Positions 1 to 9,703 of a stretch of DNA of 64,000 bases are shown here, piece by piece. A program made the position numbers and the translations under genes. Every line of letters starts with the position of its first letter. The stretch's first letter is position 1. The notes below the pieces were generated by a model that saw nothing but the letters and a program-made list of their open reading frames with translations, was not told where the DNA came from and searched no databases. The stretch covers positions 124,001 to 188,000 of the forward strand of contig NZ_PCOZ01000006.1 in assembly GCF_002979555.1 (NCBI RefSeq), written 5' to 3'. Origin of the DNA: Pseudomonas sp. MYb60. GTDB lineage: Bacteria; Pseudomonadota; Gammaproteobacteria; Pseudomonadales; Pseudomonadaceae.

Positions 1-252
1 GGCGACCGCAACCCGGTGCTGGACGAGGTCAACCGCTACATCAACCGTGAATTCAAGAAGCAGCACATCAACATCTCCTTCCGGCAGATGGAGGTGTACC
101 TCAAGAACATGCACGGCCAGGAATACAAACTGGTGCCGGTGGAAGATGACCGCAAGACCATCGTGGCGCCCGTTGAAGGCCCTGATAAGCCCGAGCCACC
201 AGCGGGCAACGTCCAGGATGCGCCGGAGCCGCCACCGAGCAAACTCGACTAA
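1..252 (+). CDS. Mechanosensitive channel (MscS/MscK family), C-terminal end only
   Basis: Only the last 83 codons are in the window; the reading frame is open from base 1. The visible part reads as the end of the cytoplasmic C-terminal domain of an MscS-superfamily channel (segment INISFRQMEVYLKN), followed by a Pro/Glu-rich tail. Such channels sit in the inner membrane and open on hypo-osmotic shock. In pseudomonads a large MscK-like channel gene lies directly upstream of selO, and that is the arrangement here, with 48 bases between the two. The assignment rests on this context and a short segment, so it is moderately sure; membrane segments are not visible. Confidence 0.6.
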   Translation, partial: GDRNPVLDEVNRYINREFKKQHINISFRQMEVYLKNMHGQEYKLVPVEDDRKTIVAPVEGPDKPEPPAGNVQDAPEPPPSKLD

Positions 253-1764
<1,512 letters not shown>

Positions 1765-1803
1765 GAGGCATATCCCGAAGATCACCTTCCACGTTGCTCG
1801 TGA

Positions 1804-1959
1804 TCAGATGAACATGTCCACAGGCACCTTGAAGAACTCCGCCAGCCAACGAATCTGCCGAACGTTCAGCTGGCGTTTTCCACTAAGGATTTCTGAGACA
1901 ACCGATTGAGCACCGACGCCAGGCAAATCACTTTGGGTCAAACCATGTTCCTGCATCAT
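1804..1959 (-). pseudogene. Remnant of a HigA-type antitoxin (XRE helix-turn-helix)
   Basis: The minus strand encodes 51 residues beginning MMQEHGLTQSDLPGVG, continuing VVSEILSGKRQLNVRQI and ending VPVDMFI. This is the C-terminal helix-turn-helix of HigA/YgjM-type antitoxins, whose full length is about 130 residues. An in-frame TGA lies four codons upstream of the first Met, and the adjacent frame reads MRVIE, which suggests a frameshift. No N-terminal half and no HigB-type toxin gene are seen in the flanking 200 bases. I read it as a decayed toxin-antitoxin relic rather than a working small regulator; the short open frame could still be translated. Confidence 0.65.
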
Positions 1960-2176
1960 TGACCTCAATCACGCGCATGCAACATCCCTATCGCAATTTG
2001 CTATAGAGCCGATCGGACCGGTGGCGCTGTGTCGAACACGCGTTCACAGCCTAGGTAGGTATGCGCAATCGGCACGCAAAAATCTGTGCGCCTATGCAAC
2101 ACCGCTTTAGAACTTGATAACGTCTTCGCCCGACTCCACATTGAGGTTCACTGACTGTTTTTGTTGGAGCCCAACC
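1960..2176. other. Intergenic region upstream of trxC
   Basis: This holds the trxC leader and probably the upstream decayed part of the HigA-type remnant, in which I cannot follow a coherent frame. No intact gene or convincing promoter is seen. A GGAG at 2166-2169 precedes the trxC start by seven bases. Confidence 0.4.
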
Positions 2177-2611
2177 ATGCCCGAACCTCTCGTCATCCCC
2201 TGCCCCCACTGCAACGGCCTCAACCGCATCCCCGGCGAACGCCTGGGGGATGCGCCCAACTGTGGGCGCTGCAAACAGCCGGTTTTGTTGAACAAGCCGT
2301 TCGAGCTGAAACAGGGCGACTATGCCAGTCAGATAAAAGGCGATTTGCCGTTGCTGGTGGATGTCTGGGCCGACTGGTGCGGGCCGTGCAAATCGTTTGC
2401 GCCGGTGTTCGAACAAGCGGCTGGGCAGTTGGAGGGCAAGTGCCGGCTGGCCAAGCTGGACAGCGAGGCCAATCAGCAGCTGTCGGCCCAGTTGGGGATT
2501 CGCTCGATTCCCAGTTTGATTCTGTTCAAGAACGGCCGCGAAGTGGCGCGCCAGAGCGGGGCGTTCCCGTTGCCACAGCTGATGGCGTGGCTGCGCAGCC
2601 AGGGTGTGTAA
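2177..2611 (+). CDS. trxC: Thioredoxin 2 (zinc-binding thioredoxin)
   Basis: This is a cytoplasmic dithiol-disulfide oxidoreductase of 144 residues. The N-terminus has two CxxC pairs (C9-C12 and C29-C32) that bind zinc, the hallmark of TrxC compared with TrxA. The thioredoxin domain follows with the WCGPC active site (67-71) and the cis-proline loop IRSIPS. Start ATG 2177 is chosen because MPEPLVIPCPHC is the family N-terminus; the longer upstream frame adds unrelated residues. In Pseudomonas trxC lies near selO, and both are redox-linked. A REP palindrome follows the gene. Confidence 0.95.
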   Translation: MPEPLVIPCPHCNGLNRIPGERLGDAPNCGRCKQPVLLNKPFELKQGDYASQIKGDLPLLVDVWADWCGPCKSFAPVFEQAAGQLEGKCRLAKLDSEANQQLSAQLGIRSIPSLILFKNGREVARQSGAFPLPQLMAWLRSQGV

Positions 2612-2638
2612 CCGCCCCTGAAAGCGACACAGATCAAA

Positions 2639-2667
2639 TGTGGGAGGGGGCAACACCCCCTCCCACA
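2639..2667. repeat. REP-type palindrome
   Basis: TGTGGGAGGGGG (2639-2650) and CCCCCTCCCACA (2656-2667) form a perfect 12-bp stem with a 5-base loop between convergent trxC and the parA-like gene. It is the common intergenic palindrome of this genome, seen at several other sites in the window, and could also serve as a transcription barrier. Confidence 0.85.
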
Positions 2668-2707
2668 CGGATCGCATTTCAACTTGAGGTTCGCGCTGCC
2701 TTTCGGA

Positions 2708-3478
2708 TCACGCGTTTTCCAGCAGGTTGTGCAGGTCGACGAACTGCTGCGTCAGCTTGTGCCGTGGGTCCAGGTGGATCAGCGGCTTGCTCTCCTGGTG
2801 CGACTCACGCATGCGCACCGAACTGGCCAGGTACACGGGCAGTACCGGCAACCCTTCGGCAATCAGCTCATCGAGCATCTGTTGCGGCAACGTCGCCCGG
2901 GCCTGGAACTGGTTGACCACGATGCCTTCCACTTCTAGGCCTTCGTTATGGTCTTCCTTCAGTTCTTCGATTTCGGCCAGCAGGCCATACAACGCCTGGC
3001 GCGAGAAACTGTCGCAATCAAAGGGGATCAATACACGATCAGCTGCGATCAGCGCTGAAACCGCATAGAAGTTCAACGCCGGCGGGGTATCCAGGTAAAT
3101 ACGGTCGTAGTCTTCGCTCAATTCATCCAGCAGCTTTCGCAGCTTGTTGATCTTGTGCTTGGCCTCGAGCTTGGGCTGCAGGTCCGCCAGCTCCGGGGTC
3201 GCCGTGATGACGTGCAGGTTATCGAACGGCGTTTCGTAGATATCGACACGGTTCTTCTTCGAAAACGGCCCGGAAGACAGGGTCTGCTTGAAAAAATCCG
3301 CGATCCCCATGGGGATGTCGTCACCCGTCAGGCCCGTGAGGTACTGAGTGGAGTTGGCTTGCGCATCGAGGTCCACCAACAGGGTTCGATAGCCTTCGCT
3401 GGCGCTGACCGCTGCCAGGTTGCAGGCAATGCTGGACTTGCCCACGCCGCCTTTCTGATTGAACACCACGCGCCGCAT
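2708..3478 (-). CDS. Orphan ParA-family ATPase
   Basis: A 256-residue deviant-Walker ATPase (ParA/MinD/Soj family). The Walker A motif KGGVGKSS is at residues 9-16, the switch DLDAQAN near 37-42, and Walker B IYLDTPP around 127-133. ParA ATPases position DNA, plasmids or protein complexes through ATP-dependent dimerisation on DNA. No parB or parS-like repeat is visible alongside, so the cargo is unknown. Start ATG 3478 is chosen because GGAGG precedes it and the P-loop normally begins within 10 residues; the longer upstream frame is discarded. A stand-alone ParA near trxC is a normal core gene of pseudomonads. Confidence 0.85.
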   Translation of the reverse strand: MRRVVFNQKGGVGKSSIACNLAAVSASEGYRTLLVDLDAQANSTQYLTGLTGDDIPMGIADFFKQTLSSGPFSKKNRVDIYETPFDNLHVITATPELADLQPKLEAKHKINKLRKLLDELSEDYDRIYLDTPPALNFYAVSALIAADRVLIPFDCDSFSRQALYGLLAEIEELKEDHNEGLEVEGIVVNQFQARATLPQQMLDELIAEGLPVLPVYLASSVRMRESHQESKPLIHLDPRHKLTQQFVDLHNLLENA

Positions 3479-3816
3479 GGAAAAACCTCCGTGTATCAAT
3501 GAATGTCCGAGTGTAGAGGGCAAAAGCGCCTGTTAGCTACCTCGATGATCCACGCGTCACAACATCGGCACCCTGGCTATCGTCCGACACCGACAGATTA
3601 AAAAGAACGGTCCGACAATCCAACCCGGCCTCAGGTAAAGGACAATCCACACACCTTCGCCTGCGTACCGTAATCAGCCGTGAACAATTCTTTACCAAAG
3701 TTTGCTAGAACCCCGCGGCACCGGGATAATGCGCGCCATTCGGCTATTGCTCCCAGTCCCGGATTTCGGGGCCAAAAGCCGCACATGGAAGCCCGCAGGG
3801 GCGGGATAACGTCTCA
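3479..3816. promoter_or_regulatory. Divergent intergenic region between parA-like gene and the APE cluster
   Basis: These 338 bases separate two divergent transcripts. On the plus strand TTGCTA (3702-3707), a 17-base spacer and GATAAT (3725-3730) make a plausible sigma-70 promoter 87 bases before the first APE gene. No coding sequence is seen. No regulator gene is included in the cluster, so control probably acts through this region. Confidence 0.5.
3702..3730 (+). promoter_or_regulatory. Candidate sigma-70 promoter of the APE operon
   Basis: -35 TTGCTA (4/6 to consensus), 17-base spacer, -10 GATAAT (5/6). It is the best match found upstream of the twenty-gene run. It is a motif match only, with no transcript evidence. 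Confidence 0.4.
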
Positions 3817-4536
3817 GTGATCACTTTCAACATCGCCCAATGGCGCGCGTGGGCTCCTGGCCTGGAAAGCGCGGACGACTGGCACGCCTGGTGCCAGGCC
3901 CCGGTGTTGCTGCCTGTCAGCGAACTGTCTCCCGATGTATCGTTCCTGCCTGCCATGCAGCGCCGGCGCCTCAGCCGCCTGGCGCGCATGGCCTTCAGCG
4001 TGGGCTGGCCGCTGGCCGAAGGCCTCGCGGACCTGCCGCTGGTGTTCATCTCCCGGCACGGCGAAACCCCGCGCACCCTCGATATCCTCAGCGACCTGGC
4101 GAAGGACGAACCGCTGTCGCCTACCCAGTTCAGCCTGTCGGTGCATAACGCAGTGATCGGCCTGTGGTCGATCCTGCGTAACGAAACCGCCGAAATGACC
4201 GCCCTCGCCGCCGCCGGCGACGGCCTGGAGCACGGCCTGCTCGAAGCCGCCGCGCTGCTTGACGAAGGCGCGCCGGCGGTGCTGCTGGTGATTACCGAAG
4301 AGCAGCCGCCTGAGGCATATGCCAGCTGGATCCAGGATGTGCCGTTCCCCTATGCCCTCGGCCTGTTGCTGACGCCGGGCGACGAATGGCAGCTGGAATT
4401 GAGCGCGGGCACTGTCCAAGCCACTCAAACCCAGTGGCCCCACGCCCTGAACCTGCTGCGCACCCTGCTCACCGATCAGGGCGCCTGCCAACATGCCTGG
4501 AAGAACCGTGTATGGAACTGGCAACGCAAGCCATGA
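3817..4536 (+). CDS. Aryl polyene chain-length factor (beta-ketoacyl synthase-like, ApeC type)
   Basis: A 239-residue protein of the short ketoacyl-synthase-like family that opens aryl polyene clusters (the ApeC role in the E. coli nomenclature as I recall it). Such proteins pair with a full ketosynthase and set polyene length. The usual catalytic Cys motif is absent: the FSLSVHNAVIGLW stretch (about 107-119) keeps the surrounding helix without a nucleophilic Cys, which fits a non-catalytic partner. The GTG start at 3817 is the first in-frame start after the promoter candidate. Its stop overlaps the next gene as ATGA, indicating translational coupling. Confidence 0.8.
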   Translation: MITFNIAQWRAWAPGLESADDWHAWCQAPVLLPVSELSPDVSFLPAMQRRRLSRLARMAFSVGWPLAEGLADLPLVFISRHGETPRTLDILSDLAKDEPLSPTQFSLSVHNAVIGLWSILRNETAEMTALAAAGDGLEHGLLEAAALLDEGAPAVLLVITEEQPPEAYASWIQDVPFPYALGLLLTPGDEWQLELSAGTVQATQTQWPHALNLLRTLLTDQGACQHAWKNRVWNWQRKP

Positions 4537-5324
4537 CCGACAAGCCGCGGGACGCCTATTACTGGCGCCTGATCGCCACCGCCGCGAGCTTCGCGCTGTT
4601 CGGTTTCGGTGGGCTGTGCCTGCGCTTGCTGGTGTTCCCGCTGCTCAGTTGCCTGCCAGGCAGCACCGAAAAACACCGCAGCCGCGCCCGCCACACCATC
4701 AGTTGGTTGTTCTGGTTCTTCATTCGCCTGATGCAGCGCGCCGGGGTGCTCACCTACACCGTCGAAGGCGCAGAAAAGCTCGGCCGCCCAGGCCAGATGA
4801 TCATCGCCAACCACCCGTCGCTGATCGACGTGGTGTTCCTGATCGGCCTGGTGCGCCAGGCCAACTGCGTGGTCAAGCAAAGCCTGTGGCAGAACCCCTT
4901 CACCCGCGGGCCGGTGCGCGACGCCGACTACATTAGCAACGATGGCAGCGCCGAGATGCTCGATGCCGCCGCGGGTGCCCTGCAAGCCGGCCAGACGCTG
5001 ATCATTTTTCCCGAAGGCACCCGCACCACGCCGGGCGCAGCGCCCGCCTTTCATCGCGGCGGCGCCGCCATTGCGCTGCGGGGTGCGACAATCATCACCC
5101 CCGTAGTGATCAAGGTCAGCCCGACCACCCTGACCAAGGCCGAACCCTGGTATCGCATCCCAAAATGCCGTGTGCACTTCAGTTTGCGCGTGGGTGCCGA
5201 TATAGAACCACAGGCGTTCGCCGCATTGGGGCCCGCGCCCCAGGCGTCACGCAAGCTCAACGATTACCTGCACCACTATTTTATTAAGGAGCTCGCCGAA
5301 GATGAGCGACCAACAACGCCTTGA
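4533..5324 (+). CDS. 1-acyl-glycerol-3-phosphate acyltransferase family protein (APE cluster)
   Basis: A 263-residue PlsC-type acyltransferase. It has an N-terminal hydrophobic segment (about 12-42), the catalytic HX4D box (H94 to D99 in NHPSLID) and the FPEGTR motif at 159-164. In APE clusters this enzyme is thought to move acyl groups onto the lipid anchor of the polyene. Start ATG 4533 overlaps the preceding stop (ATGA); an in-frame Met at 4512 is possible but lies inside the previous gene. The gene overlaps the next one by 23 bases. Confidence 0.85.
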   Translation: MTDKPRDAYYWRLIATAASFALFGFGGLCLRLLVFPLLSCLPGSTEKHRSRARHTISWLFWFFIRLMQRAGVLTYTVEGAEKLGRPGQMIIANHPSLIDVVFLIGLVRQANCVVKQSLWQNPFTRGPVRDADYISNDGSAEMLDAAAGALQAGQTLIIFPEGTRTTPGAAPAFHRGGAAIALRGATIITPVVIKVSPTTLTKAEPWYRIPKCRVHFSLRVGADIEPQAFAALGPAPQASRKLNDYLHHYFIKELAEDERPTTP

Positions 5325-5571
5325 GTACGACATAAAGACACTGATCATCGAGGCCCTGGGCCTGGAAGATATCAGCGTCGACGATATCGGTAGCGATCAG
5401 ACCCTGTTTGGCGAAGGCCTGGGCCTGGATTCGGTGGATGCCCTGGAATTGGGCCTGGCGATCCAGAAAAAGTACGGCATAAAAATCGATGCCGACGCCA
5501 AGGACACACGCAATCACTTCACCAACGTGGCCAGCCTCGCGGCGTTCGTCACGGCCCGACAGGCAGCTTGA
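5302..5571 (+). CDS. Acyl carrier protein 1 of the APE cluster
   Basis: An 89-residue carrier protein. The GLGLDSVDALEL motif puts the phosphopantetheine attachment serine at S44. It would carry the growing aryl polyene between ketosynthase, ketoreductase and dehydratase. It is the first of two tandem ACPs, as in other APE clusters (ApeE/ApeF type). It begins inside the acyltransferase gene, and a GGAG lies just upstream of the ATG. Confidence 0.9.
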   Translation: MSDQQRLEYDIKTLIIEALGLEDISVDDIGSDQTLFGEGLGLDSVDALELGLAIQKKYGIKIDADAKDTRNHFTNVASLAAFVTARQAA

Positions 5572-5580
5572 GACCGGACC

Positions 5581-5835
5581 ATGCAAACTCGTGACGATAT
5601 TTTCAACACCCTGCGCGAAGCCTTGGTGGAACTGTTTGAACTGCCACCGGAGCGCGTCACCCTGGACGCCAACCTGTATCAGGACCTGGAAATCGACAGC
5701 ATCGATGCCGTGGACCTGATCGACCACATCAAGCGCAAGACCGGCAAGAAGATCGCTGCCGAAGAATTCAAGGCGGTGCGCACAGTGAACGACGTGGTTG
5801 AGGCGGTGTACCGCCTGGTGCAACCGGCCGCATGA
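5581..5835 (+). CDS. Acyl carrier protein 2 of the APE cluster
   Basis: An 84-residue carrier protein with the attachment serine S40 in DLEIDSIDAVDL. It differs from the first ACP mainly around the serine (EIDSID against LGLDSVD), so the two probably have different partners, for example one for chain extension and one for starter loading or transfer. Nine bases separate it from the first ACP, and its stop overlaps the next gene as ATGA. Confidence 0.9.
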   Translation: MQTRDDIFNTLREALVELFELPPERVTLDANLYQDLEIDSIDAVDLIDHIKRKTGKKIAAEEFKAVRTVNDVVEAVYRLVQPAA

Positions 5836-6377
5836 GCCGGCTGATCGGCCTGGGCCTGTTGTTGGCGGGGCTGCTGTACCCTTTTGCGGTGTATTACGGC
5901 ACCGAACACTTTGCGCCGTGGCAATTCGGGCTGCTGCTGGGCAGCCTGTGGCTGCTGCGTGCGCTCACCGGTGCACGTCGCCCCGGCAGCCGCTGGATGG
6001 CGGTGGCGGTGATCGTGTTCTGCCTGCTGCTGGCCTGGTTCGACAACCCGCACCTGTTGCGCTGGTACCCGAGCCTAGTGAGCGCGTTCATGTTGTCGCT
6101 GTTCGGGCTGAGCCTCAAATATGGCCCGCCGATGGTGGAGCGCCTGGCGCGCATCACCGATCCGCAGTTGCCGCCCCACGCGATCGTATACACACGCCAG
6201 GTGACCGTGGTGTGGAGCGTGTTTTTTCTGTGTAATGGCCTGCTTGCCGCCGCCCTCACCCTATGGGCGCCGCTGAGCTGGTGGACGTTGTACAACGGCC
6301 TGATCGCCTACGGGCTGATGGGGTTGTTGTTTGCCGTGGAATGGCTGGTACGACAAAGGGTTCGAGGCCGCGTATGA
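5832..6377 (+). CDS. APE cluster integral membrane protein (COG4648-like)
   Basis: A 181-residue protein that is almost entirely hydrophobic, with about five to six predicted membrane helices (around 4-20, 30-46, 54-72, 80-95, 120-145 and 150-172). It has no catalytic motif I can name. A small membrane protein of this kind lies between the ACPs and the ligase in APE clusters, and its role is not established. The start and stop overlap both neighbours as ATGA, so it is translated as part of the operon. Confidence 0.75.
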   Translation: MSRLIGLGLLLAGLLYPFAVYYGTEHFAPWQFGLLLGSLWLLRALTGARRPGSRWMAVAVIVFCLLLAWFDNPHLLRWYPSLVSAFMLSLFGLSLKYGPPMVERLARITDPQLPPHAIVYTRQVTVVWSVFFLCNGLLAAALTLWAPLSWWTLYNGLIAYGLMGLLFAVEWLVRQRVRGRV

Positions 6378-8044
6378 ATGGGTTGAAACTTGAGCACGTG
6401 CTGCTTGAGCCGCTGCAACAGCGTTTGGTCACCACCGAACCTGAGATGAATCATGCCCAACTGTGGGAGCAATCCCTGCGCCTGGCGGCGGGCTTGCAGG
6501 CGCGCGGCATCCAACGCCTGGCCGTGCACCTGGAAGATGCCGGCCTGCTGGCGATTGCCCTGCTGGGCGCCTGGCGCGCCGGCACCCGCGTGCTGCTGGC
6601 GGCCGACCTGCAACCCCAGACCCGCCAGCGCTGGGATGGCGCGGTCGATGCCTGGCTGACCGAAGCCGCCGACCTCGACGGGCTTTACCAAGCTCCACTG
6701 AGCGGCGCCGCCCTCGACCTCGACGCCTGCCAATTGAGCCTGTGCACCTCCGGCTCCAGCGGCGAACCCAAGCGCATCGACAAGTCCCTGCGCCAGCTCG
6801 CCAATGAAGTCCAGGCGCTGGAAACCCTGTGGGGCGCAGACCTCAAGGACGCGTGCATCATCGGCAGCGTCGCCACGCAGCATATCTACGGCCTGCTGTT
6901 TCGCGTGTTGTGGCCGCTGTGTGCCGGTCGCCGCTTCGTGCGCACGCAACTGGCCTTCCCCGAGGACTTGCAGCGCGCCAGCCGTGAACACACCTCATTC
7001 GCCTGGGTCGCCAGCCCGGCGCTGCTCAAGCGCATGGGCGACAACCTCGACTGGCCCGCGCTGAGCCGCGTAGCGCGGGTGTTTTCCTCAGGTGGCGCGC
7101 TGCCGGTGGAAGCCGCCGGCAGCCTGTACGACCGCTTGCAGCAGTGGCCGACGGAAATCCTCGGCAGCTCGGAAACCGGCGGCATCGCCTGGCGCCAGGG
7201 CGCGCAACCCTGGGAACCCTTCGCGGACGTGCAACTGAGCCAGGACGCCGACGGCGCACTGCGCATTGCATCGCCTTATCTGCCGCAAGGGCACATTGAA
7301 CAGACCGCCGACGCCGCCCGCATTCATTCAGATGGCCGTTTCGAGCTATTGGGCCGCCTGGACCGCATCGTCAAGCTGGAAGAAAAACGCATCTCACTGC
7401 CCATGCTCGAACAGGCGCTGATGGCCCACCCGTGGGTCGCCGAAACCCGCCTGGGGGTGGTGCAGGAAAACCGCGCCTCCCTCGGCGCCCTGGTGGTGCT
7501 GAGTGGCGAAGGCCTGCATGCCCTGCGCAATCAGGGGCGTCGCGCACTCACCCAAACCCTGCGCCAGCACTTGAGCCAGCATTGCGAAGCCCTGGCGCTA
7601 CCGCGTCGCTGGCGATTGCTGAGGCAGCTACCCCTGACCAGCCAAGGCAAATTGCCCCAGGCGCAGGTCGAGGCACTGCTGCTGGCACCCCGGCCTAAAT
7701 CGCCGGAAGTACTGGCGCAGGTCGAGGCCAATGGCGAATGGACCCTGCAACTGAGCGTCCCGCCAGACCTGGCCTACTTCAGCGGCCACTTCCCCGTCAC
7801 CCCGGTGCTGCCCGGCGTGGTGCAGGTGGAATGGGCGTTCAACCTGGGCCAGCAATTGCTCGATTTGCCGGCAACCTTCGCCGGCATGGAAGTGCTCAAG
7901 TTCCAGCAACTGGTACGCCCCGGCGATGCAATTGAACTGCACCTGCGGTTTGACCGCGAACGCGGCAAGCTTTACTTCGCCTATCGCAACGGGGTTGCGG
8001 CCTGCTCCAGCGGCCGGATATTGCTGGAGACCGTCGATGCATAA
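6374..8044 (+). CDS. Fused acyl/AMP ligase plus hotdog dehydratase domain (ApeH-ApeI type)
   Basis: A 556-residue two-domain protein. Residues 1-440 are an adenylate-forming ligase: TSGSSGEPK phosphate loop at 125-133, GSSETGG near 264-270, LGRLDRIVK hinge near 326-334, and a C-terminal TSQGK lysine (K426). It should activate the aryl starter acid as the AMP ester and load it on an ACP. Residues 455-556 are a hotdog dehydratase with [11 protein letters not shown] (H472) and a downstream Glu (E486), as in FabZ-like enzymes. Elsewhere these two activities are encoded by adjacent separate genes. Start ATG 6374 overlaps the previous stop; a longer frame upstream lies inside the membrane protein gene. 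Confidence 0.88.
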   Translation: MNGLKLEHVLLEPLQQRLVTTEPEMNHAQLWEQSLRLAAGLQARGIQRLAVHLEDAGLLAIALLGAWRAGTRVLLAADLQPQTRQRWDGAVDAWLTEAADLDGLYQAPLSGAALDLDACQLSLCTSGSSGEPKRIDKSLRQLANEVQALETLWGADLKDACIIGSVATQHIYGLLFRVLWPLCAGRRFVRTQLAFPEDLQRASREHTSFAWVASPALLKRMGDNLDWPALSRVARVFSSGGALPVEAAGSLYDRLQQWPTEILGSSETGGIAWRQGAQPWEPFADVQLSQDADGALRIASPYLPQGHIEQTADAARIHSDGRFELLGRLDRIVKLEEKRISLPMLEQALMAHPWVAETRLGVVQENRASLGALVVLSGEGLHALRNQGRRALTQTLRQHLSQHCEALALPRRWRLLRQLPLTSQGKLPQAQVEALLLAPRPKSPEVLAQVEANGEWTLQLSVPPDLAYFSGHFPVTPVLPGVVQVEWAFNLGQQLLDLPATFAGMEVLKFQQLVRPGDAIELHLRFDRERGKLYFAYRNGVAACSSGRILLETVDA

Positions 8045-8771
8045 CCCCTGCGCGCTGATCCCGGTCTACAACCACGAAGCCGCCGTGCCGGCCGTGGTCC
8101 ACAGCCTGTTGAACAGCGGCCTGCCCTGCCTGTTGGTGGACGACGGCAGCAGCCCGGCTTGCGCGCAGGTACTGGCGCAATTGGCCAGCCTGGACCACGT
8201 CACCCTGCTGACCCTGCCCACCAACCAGGGCAAAGGCGGTGCCGTCATGGCCGGTTTCCGCGAAGCCGCGCGCCTGGGGTTCAGCCACGCCTTGCAAGTG
8301 GACGCCGACGGCCAGCACGACCTGCGTGAAGTCGAGACCTTCCTCGACACCTCGCGCCGGCACCCCGAGGCCGTCATCTGCGGCTACCCCGAATACGACG
8401 ACAGCGTGCCCAAAGGCCGCCTGTACGCGCGCTACCTCACCCACGTGTGGGTGTGGATCAACACGCTGTCGCTGCAGATCCGCGACTCGATGTGCGGCTT
8501 TCGCGTCTACCCGCTGGCCCCCACGCTGGCCTTGATGAACAGCGCGTATATCGGCACGCGCATGGATTTCGACTCCGACATCCTGGTGCGCCTGGCGTGG
8601 CGCAACCAGCCGATGCGCTGGCTGCCGACGCAGGTGCACTACCCCGCCGACGGCCTGTCGCACTTTCGTCTGTTCCGCGACAACGTGCGCATCTCGGCCA
8701 TGCACACGCGGCTGTTCTTCGGCATGCTGGTACGCGCACCGATGATCCTGTGGCGACGGTGGCAGGCATGA
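8037..8771 (+). CDS. Family 2 glycosyltransferase (APE cluster)
   Basis: A 244-residue GT-A fold glycosyltransferase. The nucleotide-sugar signatures are IPVYNHE (8-14), DDGSS (35-39) and the DxD-containing VDADGQHD (88-95). The amphipathic C-terminus suggests work at the inner membrane face. In APE clusters it probably adds a sugar or polar head group to the lipid part of the product. It overlaps the ligase-dehydratase gene by eight bases and the next gene by ATGA. Sugar donor and acceptor cannot be told from sequence. Confidence 0.85.
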   Translation: MHNPCALIPVYNHEAAVPAVVHSLLNSGLPCLLVDDGSSPACAQVLAQLASLDHVTLLTLPTNQGKGGAVMAGFREAARLGFSHALQVDADGQHDLREVETFLDTSRRHPEAVICGYPEYDDSVPKGRLYARYLTHVWVWINTLSLQIRDSMCGFRVYPLAPTLALMNSAYIGTRMDFDSDILVRLAWRNQPMRWLPTQVHYPADGLSHFRLFRDNVRISAMHTRLFFGMLVRAPMILWRRWQA

Positions 8772-9703
8772 GCGACCGCAACAAACACTGGGCCGACCGC
8801 GAGGAGCGCGGCAGCTACTGGCTGATGAAGCTCACCGCATTCGCTGCCAAAGTGCTGGGCCGCCGACTGCTCAGCCCGGTGCTCTACGGCATCGTTCTGT
8901 ACTTTTTCCTGTTCGGCCGCACTGCGCGCCAGAGCGCCTGGCAATACCAGCAGCGCCTGGCCGACTGGAGCGGGCGTGATGAACTGCGCCCCAGCCACTG
9001 GAAAGTCTTCGGCCAGTTCATGGCCTTCGCCGACTCGTTGCTCGACAAGCTCGACGTGTGGAACGGCAAGCTGCGTCTTGAGCAGATCGAAATCAACGAC
9101 CCGGCGCAATTGCGCGGGCAACTGCGTGGCGAACGCGGGCAGATGCTGGTGGGCGCGCACCTGGGCAATCTCGAAGTGTGCCGCGCCCTCGCCGAGATAG
9201 GCGAACAGGTCACCATGAACGTGCTGGTGCACACCAAGCACGCCGAACAATTCAACCGCCTGCTCGGCGAAGCCGGTGCGACCCATTTGCGCCTGATCCA
9301 GGTCAGTGAGCTGGACCCGGCGACCATGCTGCTGCTCAGCCAGCGCCTGGACGACGGCGAGTGGCTGGCCATCGCCGGCGACCGCGTGCCCCTGCACGGC
9401 GGGCGCACGGTGCGGGTGGACTTCCTCGGCCATGACGCCGCCTTCCCCCAGGGCCCGTGGCTGCTGGCCGGGCTGCTCAAATGCCCGGTGAACCTGCTGA
9501 TGTGCCTCAAGCATGAAGGCCGCTATCGCCTGAGCATTGAGCCTTTCGCCGACATGATCGAGTGGAAACGCAGCACCCGCGAGCAGGTCATAGCCCTGTG
9601 GACCGCGCGCTACGCCGCACGCCTGGGCCAGTTCTGCCTGGAAGCCCCCCAACAATGGTTCAACTTTTACCCTTTCTGGAAGACCGATGACGACGCATCT
9701 TGA
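8768..9703 (+). CDS. LpxL/HtrB-like lysophospholipid acyltransferase (APE cluster)
   Basis: A 311-residue acyltransferase of the lipid A late-acyltransferase family. An N-terminal hydrophobic segment (about 32-50) anchors it to the inner membrane, and the HX4E catalytic box is HLGNLE (H131-E136). It is the second acyltransferase in the cluster and of a different family from the PlsC-type enzyme, so it may add the second acyl chain to the APE lipid anchor. It starts in an ATGA overlap and overlaps the ammonia-lyase gene by 17 bases. Confidence 0.85.
   Translation: MSDRNKHWADREERGSYWLMKLTAFAAKVLGRRLLSPVLYGIVLYFFLFGRTARQSAWQYQQRLADWSGRDELRPSHWKVFGQFMAFADSLLDKLDVWNGKLRLEQIEINDPAQLRGQLRGERGQMLVGAHLGNLEVCRALAEIGEQVTMNVLVHTKHAEQFNRLLGEAGATHLRLIQVSELDPATMLLLSQRLDDGEWLAIAGDRVPLHGGRTVRVDFLGHDAAFPQGPWLLAGLLKCPVNLLMCLKHEGRYRLSIEPFADMIEWKRSTREQVIALWTARYAARLGQFCLEAPQQWFNFYPFWKTDDDAS

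Noticed and set aside
2708..3478. A plasmid-type parABS partition locus
   Set aside because: No parB and no parS-like repeat are seen, and the stand-alone ParA is a normal core gene in pseudomonads.
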